From the NCBI GenBank assembly GCA_049965095.1, contig JBMFWR010000001.1:62001-126000 (forward strand): 64,000 nt of DNA, read 5' to 3'. The position numbers and the translations under genes are program-made. Of this stretch, positions 51,524 through 60,290 are shown piece by piece. Each line of letters starts with the position of its first letter. The first letter of the stretch is position 1. The notes beneath the pieces were generated by a model that made no database searches, was not told where the DNA came from, and was given only the letters and a program-made list of their open reading frames with translations. The stretch is from JAKAWW01 sp049965095. GTDB taxonomy: Archaea > Micrarchaeota > Micrarchaeia > Micrarchaeales > Micrarchaeaceae.

Positions 51524-52929
51524 ATATAATAATATTTATGCTGCTGGTGCCTCTTGCCGCTCTGTTGGTAGAGCTTATTACTGATAAAAGGTATTCTGTA
51601 CCAATAGCAATAGGCTCTACAATGCTTATGCTGCTATTTTCTCTTTATCTACTCGGTTACAGCATTGAAAACAATTCAATAGCGATTTCTGCAACATATC
51701 TATTGATACCACATATAAATTCGGGCTTCTCTTTTTATATAGGAATAGTACAGCTGGCCCTTCTTTTAATGGCTTCGGTGGTACTGCTAGTAAGCTCAAT
51801 GTCAGGCAATCTTGAAGGGAAGGATCCCAGATTATCTTCATCGCTTATACTGCTGTTTCAGCTTGCAAGCACCGGACTTTTCACATCATCAAACTTCTTC
51901 GCATTCTTTGTGTTCTGGGATATTGGGGTAGTAGCAGCATTCTTGATGATTGCCGCGCTGGGAATGGCCTCAAGCAGACAGCCAGCAATGAATTTCTTAA
52001 TATACGAGATATTTGCAAGCGCAATGCTCCTTATAGGAATACTGCTTATATACTCATATACGCCATCACACACCTTTGACATTTATTCCATTGCAACCAG
52101 CTCCGCATCTATCCCAGTGAATATACAACTGCTCATATTTGCGCTCATGTCACTTGCCTTCATAGTAAACATGCCTCTATTCCCATTTCATTCGTGGATG
52201 CCAGGAGCATATTCAGAATCATCGACTCAAGGCTCAATGGTCCTCTCAGGAATATTATCAAAGTTCGGGGCTTATGGCCTATTTATTGTTTTTGCCACAA
52301 TGCCCATAGCATCGCATTATGCCGTTTACATAGCGGCGCTTGCAATAATATCCTCACTGTACGGCGCCTTTGTAATGCTTGCCCAAACTGACATAAAGCG
52401 CATAATAGCTTATGGTGCAATGGCAGAAACAGGAATAGTTGCACTCGGCATTAGTGCCAGCGCTGCAAGCATTATTGCAAAGGGTGGCGCAGTATACGGA
52501 ATGCTTGCCCAGGGAATTGCAATAGCATTCATGTTCCAGGTTGCAGGCACAATTTCATACGAGTTTGCAGAGCGCAATATAAAGCTTATAAAGGGCATAA
52601 TAGCTACGTCAAAAGGAACAGCATATGCTTTTATAATGAGCATATTTGCCTTTGCAGGTATGCCGCTTACCGCAGGGTTCATAGCTGACATACTAATATT
52701 CATAGGAGCGTTCCACACATTTTCCTTTTACGCCCTGATACCTCTTGTGACTCTCGCATTGGCCGCCGCGTATTTGTATAGCGTGGCAAGCAAGTCTGTT
52801 TTGTCCGCAAGGGAGCACAGCGAGAGCGTTAAATTCTATGCACTTCCGCAAAAAGTTGGCTATGCCATATTCATCCTGTTTATATTTTTGTTTGGCATAA
52901 TACCTTTTGCAATACTGGGGTTGCTTTGA
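51520..52929 (+). CDS. nuoM: NADH dehydrogenase-like complex subunit M
   Basis: This 469-residue antiporter-like subunit starts with GTG overlapping the nuoL stop. The NuoM block MPLFPFHSWMPGAYSESSTQGSMVLSGILSKFGAYG is clear; the usual APT of NuoM is replaced by SST. About 14 membrane helices are present. It is a proton-pumping subunit. Confidence 0.94.
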   Translation: MNIIIFMLLVPLAALLVELITDKRYSVPIAIGSTMLMLLFSLYLLGYSIENNSIAISATYLLIPHINSGFSFYIGIVQLALLLMASVVLLVSSMSGNLEGKDPRLSSSLILLFQLASTGLFTSSNFFAFFVFWDIGVVAAFLMIAALGMASSRQPAMNFLIYEIFASAMLLIGILLIYSYTPSHTFDIYSIATSSASIPVNIQLLIFALMSLAFIVNMPLFPFHSWMPGAYSESSTQGSMVLSGILSKFGAYGLFIVFATMPIASHYAVYIAALAIISSLYGAFVMLAQTDIKRIIAYGAMAETGIVALGISASAASIIAKGGAVYGMLAQGIAIAFMFQVAGTISYEFAERNIKLIKGIIATSKGTAYAFIMSIFAFAGMPLTAGFIADILIFIGAFHTFSFYALIPLVTLALAAAYLYSVASKSVLSAREHSESVKFYALPQKVGYAIFILFIFLFGIIPFAILGLL

Positions 52930-52930
52930 A

Positions 52931-54319
52931 ATGATCGACTCAAACGCTTTAGTAATGATTGTGCTTTTCGCGCTGTTGCCTACGCTTGGCGTTTTATCTG
53001 CAGTGCTGCGCAGCAGAATATTTGCAATAGCTTCAAGCACTATAATCTTATTTTTAATTATTTTTGTGGCAATAGCGCTTCTTGCCCAGGGAGTTAATCT
53101 CTCAATAGCAGGTGTATTGCATTTCTATCCGTTCTCCGATTTCTTCATAGCACTTTTCTCAATGCTCATGATCCTCATAGAAATAATATCTTGGAATGCA
53201 AATTCCATCTCTAAGCTTCAGCCCCTCATTGGGTTTGCATCATTGTCTATACTGATTGTGCCTGCGGCTTCAAGCCTGCTATCACTGTTCATAGGGCTTG
53301 AACTTTTCTCTGTTCTTGCGTCTTTCATGATTCTTGTTTCTGGAAAGCGCCATATTGAAGCAGCAGTCAAATTTTTCATACTTGGTGCTCTGTCAATATC
53401 CCTTTTCTCTATAGCCCTTGCATTGGTTATGCCATATGATGGCACTCTTTCCATAAGTGCAATCACGCAAAATCCTGCAATTGGTGGCATATCCGTGTTG
53501 CTTCTTGCCATTGCTTTCTTCGCAGCAGCACTTTCCTTTGATTCATCTATGTTTCCATTCAACCTCTGGGTACCCGATGTTTACGAAGGTGCACCTTCAA
53601 ACATATCAGCACTTATAGCTGGCATAGGGAAAAAGCTTGCATTTGTAGCAATAATCGAGGTGTTCTTTGTAGCGTTTGCGGGCTTTGGCAGCGAATATAG
53701 CAAACTTTTTATCCTACTTTCAATACTTACAATGTTTTATGGTAATCTGGCAGCCATGTCGCAAAAGAATATGAAGAGGCTTTTTGCATATTCATCAATA
53801 TCGCAAGCTGGTTACATAATGATAGGGATTGCAGTGGCAACTCAATATGGTGTAAGTGCCAGTATTGTACAGATAGTGGCACACGCTTTTGCTATAGTTG
53901 GTGCTTTCGCCATAATAATGTTTCTAGAATCCAAGAACATCAATACCATTGACGATTATACGGGCATGGCCGGCAGGAATGTTTTCATAGCAGTTTCACT
54001 TATAATAATAATGCTTTCAATGGCTGGAGTGCCTCCGTTTCTCGGCTTTGAAGGCAAGCTAATGCTGTTCTCAAGTGCGATAAGCACCAATTTGCTCTAT
54101 CTTGCGCTTCTCGGCGTTCTCAACAGCTTCATATCAATATACTATTATGGAAAGGTAATGACCACAATGCTCTCCCGCCGCCACGAGAAGAAGATAGAAA
54201 ACAGGTTTAGCATAATGCTTGTTGTAATAATAGTAATTGCCATACTACTGGTGTTCGGGATATACCCACAGCCTGTAATGAGCATAGCTTCTGCTTCTGT
54301 GGCATCTCTGCAGCCCTAA
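52931..54319 (+). CDS. nuoN: NADH dehydrogenase-like complex subunit N
   Basis: This 462-residue antiporter-like subunit starts at ATG 52931, two bases after nuoM. It has FPFNLWVPDVYEGAPSNISALIAGIGKKLAFVA, the NuoN version of the conserved channel block, and MLSMAGVPPFLGFEGKLMLF near the C-terminus. Fourteen helices are likely. It ends the operon, and the next gene is on the opposite strand. No further nuo genes follow. Confidence 0.94.
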   Translation: MIDSNALVMIVLFALLPTLGVLSAVLRSRIFAIASSTIILFLIIFVAIALLAQGVNLSIAGVLHFYPFSDFFIALFSMLMILIEIISWNANSISKLQPLIGFASLSILIVPAASSLLSLFIGLELFSVLASFMILVSGKRHIEAAVKFFILGALSISLFSIALALVMPYDGTLSISAITQNPAIGGISVLLLAIAFFAAALSFDSSMFPFNLWVPDVYEGAPSNISALIAGIGKKLAFVAIIEVFFVAFAGFGSEYSKLFILLSILTMFYGNLAAMSQKNMKRLFAYSSISQAGYIMIGIAVATQYGVSASIVQIVAHAFAIVGAFAIIMFLESKNINTIDDYTGMAGRNVFIAVSLIIIMLSMAGVPPFLGFEGKLMLFSSAISTNLLYLALLGVLNSFISIYYYGKVMTTMLSRRHEKKIENRFSIMLVVIIVIAILLVFGIYPQPVMSIASASVASLQP

Positions 54320-54366
54320 TTAGGATAGTTGCATTCTTTGAAGCCCAATTTGCACATCTTGCGCTA

Positions 54367-55464
54367 TCAGTTAGAAAGTCCCCTCAGAATAAACCTCTTA
54401 AGCATTATGCTGGGCCTGTCCATATCGCCATACTTGCTTAGAAATGATTCCATGCCAAATAGCTTTGCAAATTTGAGTAATCTTTCAAGCTTCTTTGTGT
54501 CAGCATTTGCATAATAGCCGTAGATGTGCTTGTGCATTGTTAAGTCCCTTCCGTAAAACTTCCTCCACTCTTTGTCATAGCGCTCTAGCATGTGCTCATT
54601 GTCAAGCCCTTTTTCTATTGTCCTTGCAAGAAGTCTTGCGCATTCTGTTCCAAATATTATGCCTCCTCCTGTTGTAGCCTTTACCTGCCCTGCGGCATCG
54701 CCTACCAGTGCTATGTTCTTTTTTGCAGTGATGCTCCTTGCGCTTATCGGTATAATGCTCGCTGCCCCGCTTTCTTTTTTTGCTCCATCGATAATTTTTT
54801 GTACAAGTTCGCTTTTTGTGAATTCATCAAAGGCCCTGCTGCTTGTTTTTTTGTTCCTGCTGTTTACTCCAACCCCAACTTCAATGCGCTTGTTTCCATA
54901 AGGAACTATCCATCCAAAAAATCCCGGGGTGGCCTTTGAAAACTCCATGATTACCTGATGTGTGTTTTCAAATTGCGGCACGGAAAATATCGCCTTGTAG
55001 GTCAATATGTAATCCTTTATTTCTGGGAAGTTGAAAGTGCTTGCAACAGTAGATATCGCACCGTCCGCCCCCACTATCAAATTGCTTTTCCCCAATTCGA
55101 TAAGCTCCTCTCTGTTGATGCGCTTTTTTAGGATCACCTTGGCTCCTGATTTGACCGCATTCCTGTATGCATTTACAGCAAGAACCTTCCTGTCTAGAAC
55201 GTAAGCCTGGCTTGTCCTGGCCCTTACATTAAGCTCCTGGTTTCCCGCGCGTATGATGGCTCCGTCAAGCTCATTTATCACTGCATTACTTATATCGATC
55301 CCAGCCCTCTTTATTCCGCTTATAGAGAGTATCCCTGAAGCTTTGTCAGCACCCTCTTCAGGAGTTGCCTTCGATTCGTATACCGTAGCATTGATGCCGT
55401 TTTCGGCAAGCTCCCTTGCAAGCGAAAGCCCTACAATGCCTGCACCTATTATATAAACGTCCAT
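54367..55464 (-). CDS. Geranylgeranyl reductase-family FAD oxidoreductase (second paralogue)
   Basis: This 365-residue flavoprotein starts at ATG 55464 with VYIIGAGIVGLSLARELAENG (FAD site) and has the LIVGADGAISTV segment and the NIALVGDAAGQVKATTGGGIIFG block. The rest resembles geranylgeranyl reductases but is about 110 residues shorter than the enzyme at 6826. It could reduce lipid chains or another isoprenoid. Its promoter region overlaps that of the divergent TBP gene. Confidence 0.8.
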   Translation of the reverse strand: MDVYIIGAGIVGLSLARELAENGINATVYESKATPEEGADKASGILSISGIKRAGIDISNAVINELDGAIIRAGNQELNVRARTSQAYVLDRKVLAVNAYRNAVKSGAKVILKKRINREELIELGKSNLIVGADGAISTVASTFNFPEIKDYILTYKAIFSVPQFENTHQVIMEFSKATPGFFGWIVPYGNKRIEVGVGVNSRNKKTSSRAFDEFTKSELVQKIIDGAKKESGAASIIPISARSITAKKNIALVGDAAGQVKATTGGGIIFGTECARLLARTIEKGLDNEHMLERYDKEWRKFYGRDLTMHKHIYGYYANADTKKLERLLKFAKLFGMESFLSKYGDMDRPSIMLKRFILRGLSN

Positions 55465-55483
55465 CAAGGGCACCATTCTTTGC

Positions 55484-55491
55484 TATATATA
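55484..55491. promoter_or_regulatory. Symmetric TATATATA serving two divergent genes
   Basis: TATATATA is centred 28 bases before the TBP-family ATG (55516) and about 24 bases before the ATG of the GGR-family gene on the other strand (55464). It can act as TATA box in both directions, giving leaderless or near-leaderless mRNAs. A second AT-rich stretch (ATTTATAAAT) at 55501-55510 is too close to 55516 to serve it. Confidence 0.5.
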
Positions 55492-55515
55492 AATGTTTCC
55501 ATTTATAAATTATTA

Positions 55516-55848
55516 ATGTATGGTGATTCAACGGCCGAAACAAAAGGACGCGTAACGCACATAGGAATGCCCACAATAAAGGTGCAAAATATTGTTGTAA
55601 GTGCAGACCTCCATGCTGTGATAGACCTGTACTCTTTATCAAAGGACGTCAAGGCTGTTGACTACGAACCAGAGCAGTTTCCAGGTGCAATATTCGCGAT
55701 AAGTGATCCGAAATCCAAGATAATACTTTTCAAAAACGGCAAAATGATATGCACTGGCACTAACACAGAGGCAAACATAAAGCGCGCACTTGAGTATGCT
55801 ACCAAGGTAATATCAAAATATGTAATATCAACCTCAGAAGCACAATAG
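55516..55848 (+). CDS. tbp: Single-repeat TATA-box-binding protein (half-length TBP)
   Basis: This 110-residue protein contains one TBP repeat (residues 21-103): IKVQNIVVSADL, VDYEPEQFPGAIFAISDP, KIILFKNGKMICTG and the long final helix. The minor-groove Asn (N25) and both intercalating Phe (F55 in QFPG, F72 in LF-x-NGK) are kept. Normal archaeal TBP is about 180 residues with two repeats in one chain. No second repeat exists, as the next gene on the opposite strand ends one base later. To form the saddle it would have to homodimerise. An 18-residue tail precedes the repeat. Whether a full TBP exists elsewhere is unknown. Confidence 0.85.
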   Translation: MYGDSTAETKGRVTHIGMPTIKVQNIVVSADLHAVIDLYSLSKDVKAVDYEPEQFPGAIFAISDPKSKIILFKNGKMICTGTNTEANIKRALEYATKVISKYVISTSEAQ

Positions 55849-56997
55849 CTAGCAGCCCTTGCTGACTTTTTTGAGTATCTTGTCATATTCAGCAAAGAAC
55901 CTTTCCCACGAGTAGTTTTTTATTACCCTATTTCTTCCATTCTTTCCAAGCTCCTCTGCGAATTCCTTGTCTGAAGCTATTTCCAGCATGTATTTAGCCA
56001 TCTCCTCTGGGCTATTTGCAAGATAGCCGGTTTTTCCTTGTATAATGGTCTCTTTTGGCCCGCCCTCGTTTACTGATATTACTGGCTTGGAGCTTGCCAT
56101 CGCTTCCAATGGCACCAGCCCGTAATCCTCGTTCATAGCGGTGAAAAGCACAGCCGTGGAATTTGAATATAACTCAATGATTTTTTGTTCGCTTGCGTCC
56201 AGCACAAACTCTACATTGCCTATGCGCTTTGCCTCATTGGCAATCTTTTCGTAATACTTCTGGTAAAGCCTGTCGCGTGATAAAGCTCCGGCAATTACTA
56301 GATTGTAACCTTTTTTCTTCCTTTTGAATATCTCAAAGGCCTTCATCGCATATTCTTGCCTCTTGTTCGGCGATATACGCGAAACATATAGAAAATAGTT
56401 GGCGTCACCGTTGTTTCTGTATTCTTTGTAGTCTATGCCGCCGTTCAATACCATTGCATCTTTTCTGCCATAATATTTTTCAATCCTCGATTTGGTATTG
56501 GAGCTATTTGCTACTATGCACTCTATGTCCTTTACAATAGACTGATCAATGCTGCGCACAGCCTTTGCGCCTACCTTGTATATGAGCTTACCAAGCCCCT
56601 TTTTAAGAGAAATCCTGTAATCGTAAAGATCATATATATCCCTCAAAGGAGTATGACAGTACCACAAAACCCTTTCGTTGTTCTTTCTTGCCCAGTGGCT
56701 TGGTGCTATATGTGCATTTAGCACGTCATAGTCATCGTTTAGCTTGAGGAAATAGAAAGCCGATCCGTATGCAATGCCTTGGGAAGCCCTGCCATAGGGT
56801 ATCAGCTTCTGCACAGTGCCCTTGCCTATTGTTTCAATGTCCAAATTCCTGAATTCTTCAAAAGTTTTTCCTGGGTCATACTCTGCCGTGTATATTTTCG
56901 CCTTATAATGCTGGGCAATTTTCATGACTACCCTTTCAGCGCCGCCTTTCAGCGTGAGATTTGCCTGTGTTATTACAAGCTTCAATCGAAGCACCAT
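55849..56997 (-). CDS. Group 1 (GT4-like) glycosyltransferase
   Basis: This 382-residue protein has the GT-B fold pattern of family 4 glycosyltransferases: an N-terminal GGAERV segment, a mid WYCHTPLRDIYD loop, SRISPNKRQEYAMKAFEIF, and the donor-site EDYGLVPLEAMASSKPVI with the E-x7-E motif. It likely adds a nucleotide-activated sugar to a lipid or surface glycan. It is convergent with the TBP gene, with no gap, and stands alone. Confidence 0.9.
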   Translation of the reverse strand: MVLRLKLVITQANLTLKGGAERVVMKIAQHYKAKIYTAEYDPGKTFEEFRNLDIETIGKGTVQKLIPYGRASQGIAYGSAFYFLKLNDDYDVLNAHIAPSHWARKNNERVLWYCHTPLRDIYDLYDYRISLKKGLGKLIYKVGAKAVRSIDQSIVKDIECIVANSSNTKSRIEKYYGRKDAMVLNGGIDYKEYRNNGDANYFLYVSRISPNKRQEYAMKAFEIFKRKKKGYNLVIAGALSRDRLYQKYYEKIANEAKRIGNVEFVLDASEQKIIELYSNSTAVLFTAMNEDYGLVPLEAMASSKPVISVNEGGPKETIIQGKTGYLANSPEEMAKYMLEIASDKEFAEELGKNGRNRVIKNYSWERFFAEYDKILKKVSKGC

Positions 56998-57124
56998 TTA
57001 TTTATGTAAGCAAAGATTAAAAAAATAAAAAGCATGCTGTGCCTATTCACACGCCAAGGCAATAAATATAAAGGTGAAAGGCAAGTATATAATAGCAAGC
57101 GCATTCGCAATAGCTGATGATTCG

Positions 57125-58426
57125 ATGGATTTGGGAGAAGGTCTGCGCCAGGCAATAGCAAAACTGACGCGCACGACCATAATAGATGCCAAAACAATAA
57201 GGGAGTTTACAAAGGAGCTTCAGAAGGTTTTGCTGAGCTCAGATGTAGAAGTAAAACTGGTTTTTGACTTCACCAAGAGCATAGAAGAAAAAGCGCTAAA
57301 AAGCAAGCCTCCTGCTGGGTTGTCGCCGCACGATTACATAACAAACATTGTATATGAGGAACTTGTAAAGCTTGTGGGCAGCACTTATGAACCTGAAATG
57401 AAGAAGCAGCGCATACTGCTGGCAGGCCTTTACGGCTCAGGAAAGACAACTACCGCAGCTAAGCTTGCAAAGTTCTACCAGGATAGAGGAATGGGTGCTG
57501 GTCTTATATGTTGCGATGTGGAAAGGCCTGCAGCGTACGAGCAGCTCAAGACCCTTGCAGAGCAAGCCGGGGTATCATTTTTTGGCATAAAAGGGGAAAA
57601 GGATCCTGTAAAAATAGTAAATCAGGGGCTTGAAAAGCTTAGCGACAAGCCAGTAATAATATGCGACACAAGCGGCAGGAATGCGCTTGACGATGAGCTT
57701 ATAACAGAGCTAAAGAGAATATCTGCAGCTTTCAAGCCAGATGAGAAAATATTGGTAGTAAGTGCTGATACGGGCCAAGTTGCCGGCAAGCAGGCAAGGG
57801 AGTTTGACAACGCGATAAAAATATCTGGCATAATAGTAACCAAGATGGATGGATCGGGCAAGGGCGGAGGCGCACTTAGTGCGGCCAATGCGGCACATGC
57901 CCGTGCACTTTTCATAGGAACAGGGGAAAAATTGAATAATCTAGAGCCTTTCAATGCAGAAAAGTTTATTGGCGGGCTGCTAGGCATGCCTGATATAGAA
58001 AGCCTTGTGGAGCATGTTCAGCAAGCGGTGAAGGAAGCTTCGCTGAAGCCAGAAGAAATAAACATGGAAAAACTGAACTTTGAGACATTTTACGCGCAGC
58101 TCAAGGCAATGAACAAGATGGGACCGCTGAAGAATGTGCTTGGTATGCTTGGCGCAGTAGATGCACCAAAGGAACTTGTTGAGCAAAGCGAGGAAAAGCT
58201 CAAGCGCTACAAGGTAATAATAGATTCAATGACAAAAGAGGAGCGCAGCGACGAGAAATTAATACATGAAAGCAGCCGTATAAAGCGCATAGCGAAAGGC
58301 AGTGGTACAACCGAAAAGGATGTCCATGGCTTGATTGCTGATTTCGGCAAAATGAAAAAGATGTTTGACATGTTCAAAAACGACCGCAGTTTCAGGAAAA
58401 GATTCTCAAAGATGGGCATTGGATAA
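57125..58426 (+). CDS. srp54: Signal recognition particle 54 kDa protein
   Basis: This 433-residue protein from ATG 57125 has the N domain (LGEGLRQAIAKLTRTTIIDAKTIREFTKELQKVLLSSDVE), the G domain with GLYGSGKTT, DVERPAAYEQL, CDTSGR and TKMDGSGKGGGALS, and the Met-containing M domain that binds signal peptides and 7S RNA. A TATA box at 57085-57094 puts the transcript start near 57115, so the longer frame from 57074 is rejected. It is divergent from the glycosyltransferase gene. Confidence 0.95.
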   Translation: MDLGEGLRQAIAKLTRTTIIDAKTIREFTKELQKVLLSSDVEVKLVFDFTKSIEEKALKSKPPAGLSPHDYITNIVYEELVKLVGSTYEPEMKKQRILLAGLYGSGKTTTAAKLAKFYQDRGMGAGLICCDVERPAAYEQLKTLAEQAGVSFFGIKGEKDPVKIVNQGLEKLSDKPVIICDTSGRNALDDELITELKRISAAFKPDEKILVVSADTGQVAGKQAREFDNAIKISGIIVTKMDGSGKGGGALSAANAAHARALFIGTGEKLNNLEPFNAEKFIGGLLGMPDIESLVEHVQQAVKEASLKPEEINMEKLNFETFYAQLKAMNKMGPLKNVLGMLGAVDAPKELVEQSEEKLKRYKVIIDSMTKEERSDEKLIHESSRIKRIAKGSGTTEKDVHGLIADFGKMKKMFDMFKNDRSFRKRFSKMGIG

Positions 58427-58474
58427 GAAATCAAAACACAAAAACGAGAAGAAGAAAAAAATGAAAACAAAAAT

Positions 58475-58492
58475 AGGCGGTAAAAACCGTCT
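58475..58492 (-). terminator. Hairpin and T-tract terminator (minus strand)
   Basis: On the minus strand AGACGGT and ACCGCCT pair (one G-T wobble) around a T-rich loop and are followed by ATTTTTG and more T-runs. This is the layout of an intrinsic terminator for minus-strand transcripts. The plus strand has no T-run after the hairpin, so it does not serve srp54. It overlaps the stop codon of the micro-ORF at 58491. Confidence 0.5.
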
Positions 58493-58532
58493 ACTTGCGC
58501 TTTTTAGCCTTTCCCTTATTTTTCTTTGCCAT
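58491..58532 (-). CDS. Candidate basic micro-ORF with its own promoter and terminator
   Basis: A 13-codon ORF, MAKKNKGKAKKRK (16 codons from a GTG at 58541), lies in the gap between srp54 and the DRG gene. On the minus strand a TATA-like TTAAATATATA is about 36 bases upstream of the ATG and a hairpin with T-tract ends the unit, so an RNA of about 80 bases is expected. The peptide is strongly basic, as are some small archaeal ribosomal proteins, but it does not match L41e. It may instead be a small RNA without translation. Confidence 0.3.
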   Translation of the reverse strand: MAKKNKGKAKKRK

Positions 58533-58656
58533 TTCTGTCACTCTTATATATTTATATCTTGAATATATATTTAAGCATGATTATACGTCGTTAAAATTAA
58601 AGTAAACATATATATACAAAAGTAAATGTTTTACTACAGCAAGTAAGGTGTAGGGC

Positions 58657-59754
58657 TTGGCCGAAAAAAGTGAGTTCCTAGAAGAAAAGCTCGAAAGCCT
58701 CAAGGAAGAATACTCAAAGACAAAATACAACAAAGCAACAAACAAGCATCTTGGCATATTGAGGCGCAAAATTGCCGAAGTAAGAAAAGAGCTAATAGAA
58801 TCGAGCAAGGGGAAGAAGGGCAAGGGCTTTTTTGTCAAGAAGGGTGGTGATGCTACTGTTGCTCTCGTTGGCTTTCCAAGCACCGGCAAATCAACTCTTA
58901 TAAACGTGCTAACTGGCACAAGCTCCAAGACCGCTCAGCACGCTTTCACCACATTGGAGATAATTCCCGGTACATTGGTCTACAGAGGTGCCCACATACA
59001 GGTTTTTGACATGCCTGGCATAATAGAGGGGGCAAGCTCTGGCCTTGGCGGCGGGCGTTCCGTCATTTCTGCGTTGAGGACCGCGGATCTTGTTGTTTTT
59101 GTAATAGATGTGCTTAATCCAGAAGCGCTTGGCATACTCCTTAACGAGCTCTCTTCTGCCCGCGTTTATGCTAACAAACAAAAGCCTGAAGTTAAAATAG
59201 AGAAGATGCCTATAAATTGTGGCATTGTGATAGAAAAAAATAGTTCTTCCCTTCCTGACAGGTACGTAGCGGAAATATTGCGAGGTTTTAACATATTCAA
59301 CGCACACGTCAAAATAGAAAGCGAAATAGATGCCGACAGCCTTATTGCAATAGTAAGCGGCAGGGCTTTCTACGTAAAGGCGATAGCCGCGCTGAACAAG
59401 ATAGATCTGACTAAGGACTACCGAAAGATAGCTGAATCAATATCTAAAAAATATGGAATAAGCGTCATACCAATAAGCGCATCATCGAATCTAAACATAG
59501 ATGCACTTAAGGATGCAATATACAACAGCATAGGCATCATAACGATATACATGAAGCCCAAAGGCGGTAATGAGGAGCCAGTAATAATGAGGAGGGGCGC
59601 AACCGTGAGGGATGCAGCCTTGAAAGTCCATACGGAATTGCAAAACGAGTTAAAATGCGCATATGTGAGCGGCCCTAGCGCCAAATTCAGCAATCAAAAA
59701 GTCGGCGCTAATCATGTGTTGATGGATGGCGATACAGTAACTTTTATAAAATAA
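58657..59754 (+). CDS. drg: DRG-family GTPase (Obg superfamily) with TGS domain
   Basis: This 365-residue protein starts with TTG, six bases after AAGGTG. A helical N-terminus (1-55) is followed by the G domain: GFPSTGKST, TTLEIIPG, DMPGIIEGASSG, and NKIDL, with the DRG-type insertion between. The C-terminal TGS domain (IMRRGATVRDAALKVH to MDGDTVTFI) is complete. DRG proteins associate with ribosomes; their precise role in archaea is not settled. TATA-like ATATATATAC lies about 45 bases upstream of the start. Confidence 0.93.
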   Translation: MAEKSEFLEEKLESLKEEYSKTKYNKATNKHLGILRRKIAEVRKELIESSKGKKGKGFFVKKGGDATVALVGFPSTGKSTLINVLTGTSSKTAQHAFTTLEIIPGTLVYRGAHIQVFDMPGIIEGASSGLGGGRSVISALRTADLVVFVIDVLNPEALGILLNELSSARVYANKQKPEVKIEKMPINCGIVIEKNSSSLPDRYVAEILRGFNIFNAHVKIESEIDADSLIAIVSGRAFYVKAIAALNKIDLTKDYRKIAESISKKYGISVIPISASSNLNIDALKDAIYNSIGIITIYMKPKGGNEEPVIMRRGATVRDAALKVHTELQNELKCAYVSGPSAKFSNQKVGANHVLMDGDTVTFIK

Positions 59755-59783
59755 AAAGAAGAAGTATGAAAGAGTGAGCGGAG

Positions 59784-60269
59784 ATGGGAATAAAATACTG
59801 GGAATTTGAAGACGCCCCTATGAAGGAGAAGATGAAGAATCTTAATGTAAGGGATATTTCTAAGCTTTTTTTTGACAATGACACAGAAGCCTACAGGTTC
59901 GCCAAGCTTCTGCTTGAGGTAAAAAGGCTCAAGTCGCTGCGCCTAAAGCAGGTGCCTAGCGACATACCGATTGCGACTGCAAAGCGCTATCTAGACTTTG
60001 CGGTTGAACTGGGCTTGCTGAAGCACGAGTCAAACGCGTACGAGCTCACAGACAGATTTTCAAAGCCTTTCAGGAATATCGCGACATACATAAAGGCATG
60101 GATGGAGAGCCCTGCCGAAGAAGACGTAAGCATAGAGTTTGCCAACGCAAGAATAGAGAAGCAGCCCAAAAGGGGCGGCAGGAAGGTTGCGGCCAAAGAG
60201 GAAAAAAACACAGAAGCCCAAGCAGCTCCTGATCCGGAAGCAAAAAGCACTGACGACATTGTGCAATGA
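59784..60269 (+). CDS. Winged-helix-like DNA-binding protein with charged tail
   Basis: This 161-residue protein has a helical N-terminal half with a winged-helix-like pattern (RDISKLFFDNDTEAYRFAKLLLEVKRLKSLRLKQV...TAKRYLDFAVELGLLKHESNAYELT). The C-terminal 45 residues are disordered, first basic then acidic (KQPKRGGRKVAAKEEKNTEAQ). No family recognised. It may be a transcription or nucleoid protein. It follows the DRG gene by 29 bases and shares its direction. Confidence 0.62.
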   Translation: MGIKYWEFEDAPMKEKMKNLNVRDISKLFFDNDTEAYRFAKLLLEVKRLKSLRLKQVPSDIPIATAKRYLDFAVELGLLKHESNAYELTDRFSKPFRNIATYIKAWMESPAEEDVSIEFANARIEKQPKRGGRKVAAKEEKNTEAQAAPDPEAKSTDDIVQ

Positions 60270-60290
60270 CTCATGCTAAATGAAAACAAG

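Noticed and set aside
58365..58562. Plus-strand frame of 65 residues over the srp54 end, with a Lys-rich then hydrophobic tail
   Set aside because: Most of it overlaps srp54, there is no promoter or ribosome site for it, and the hydrophobic end is the reverse of the AT-rich promoter region.
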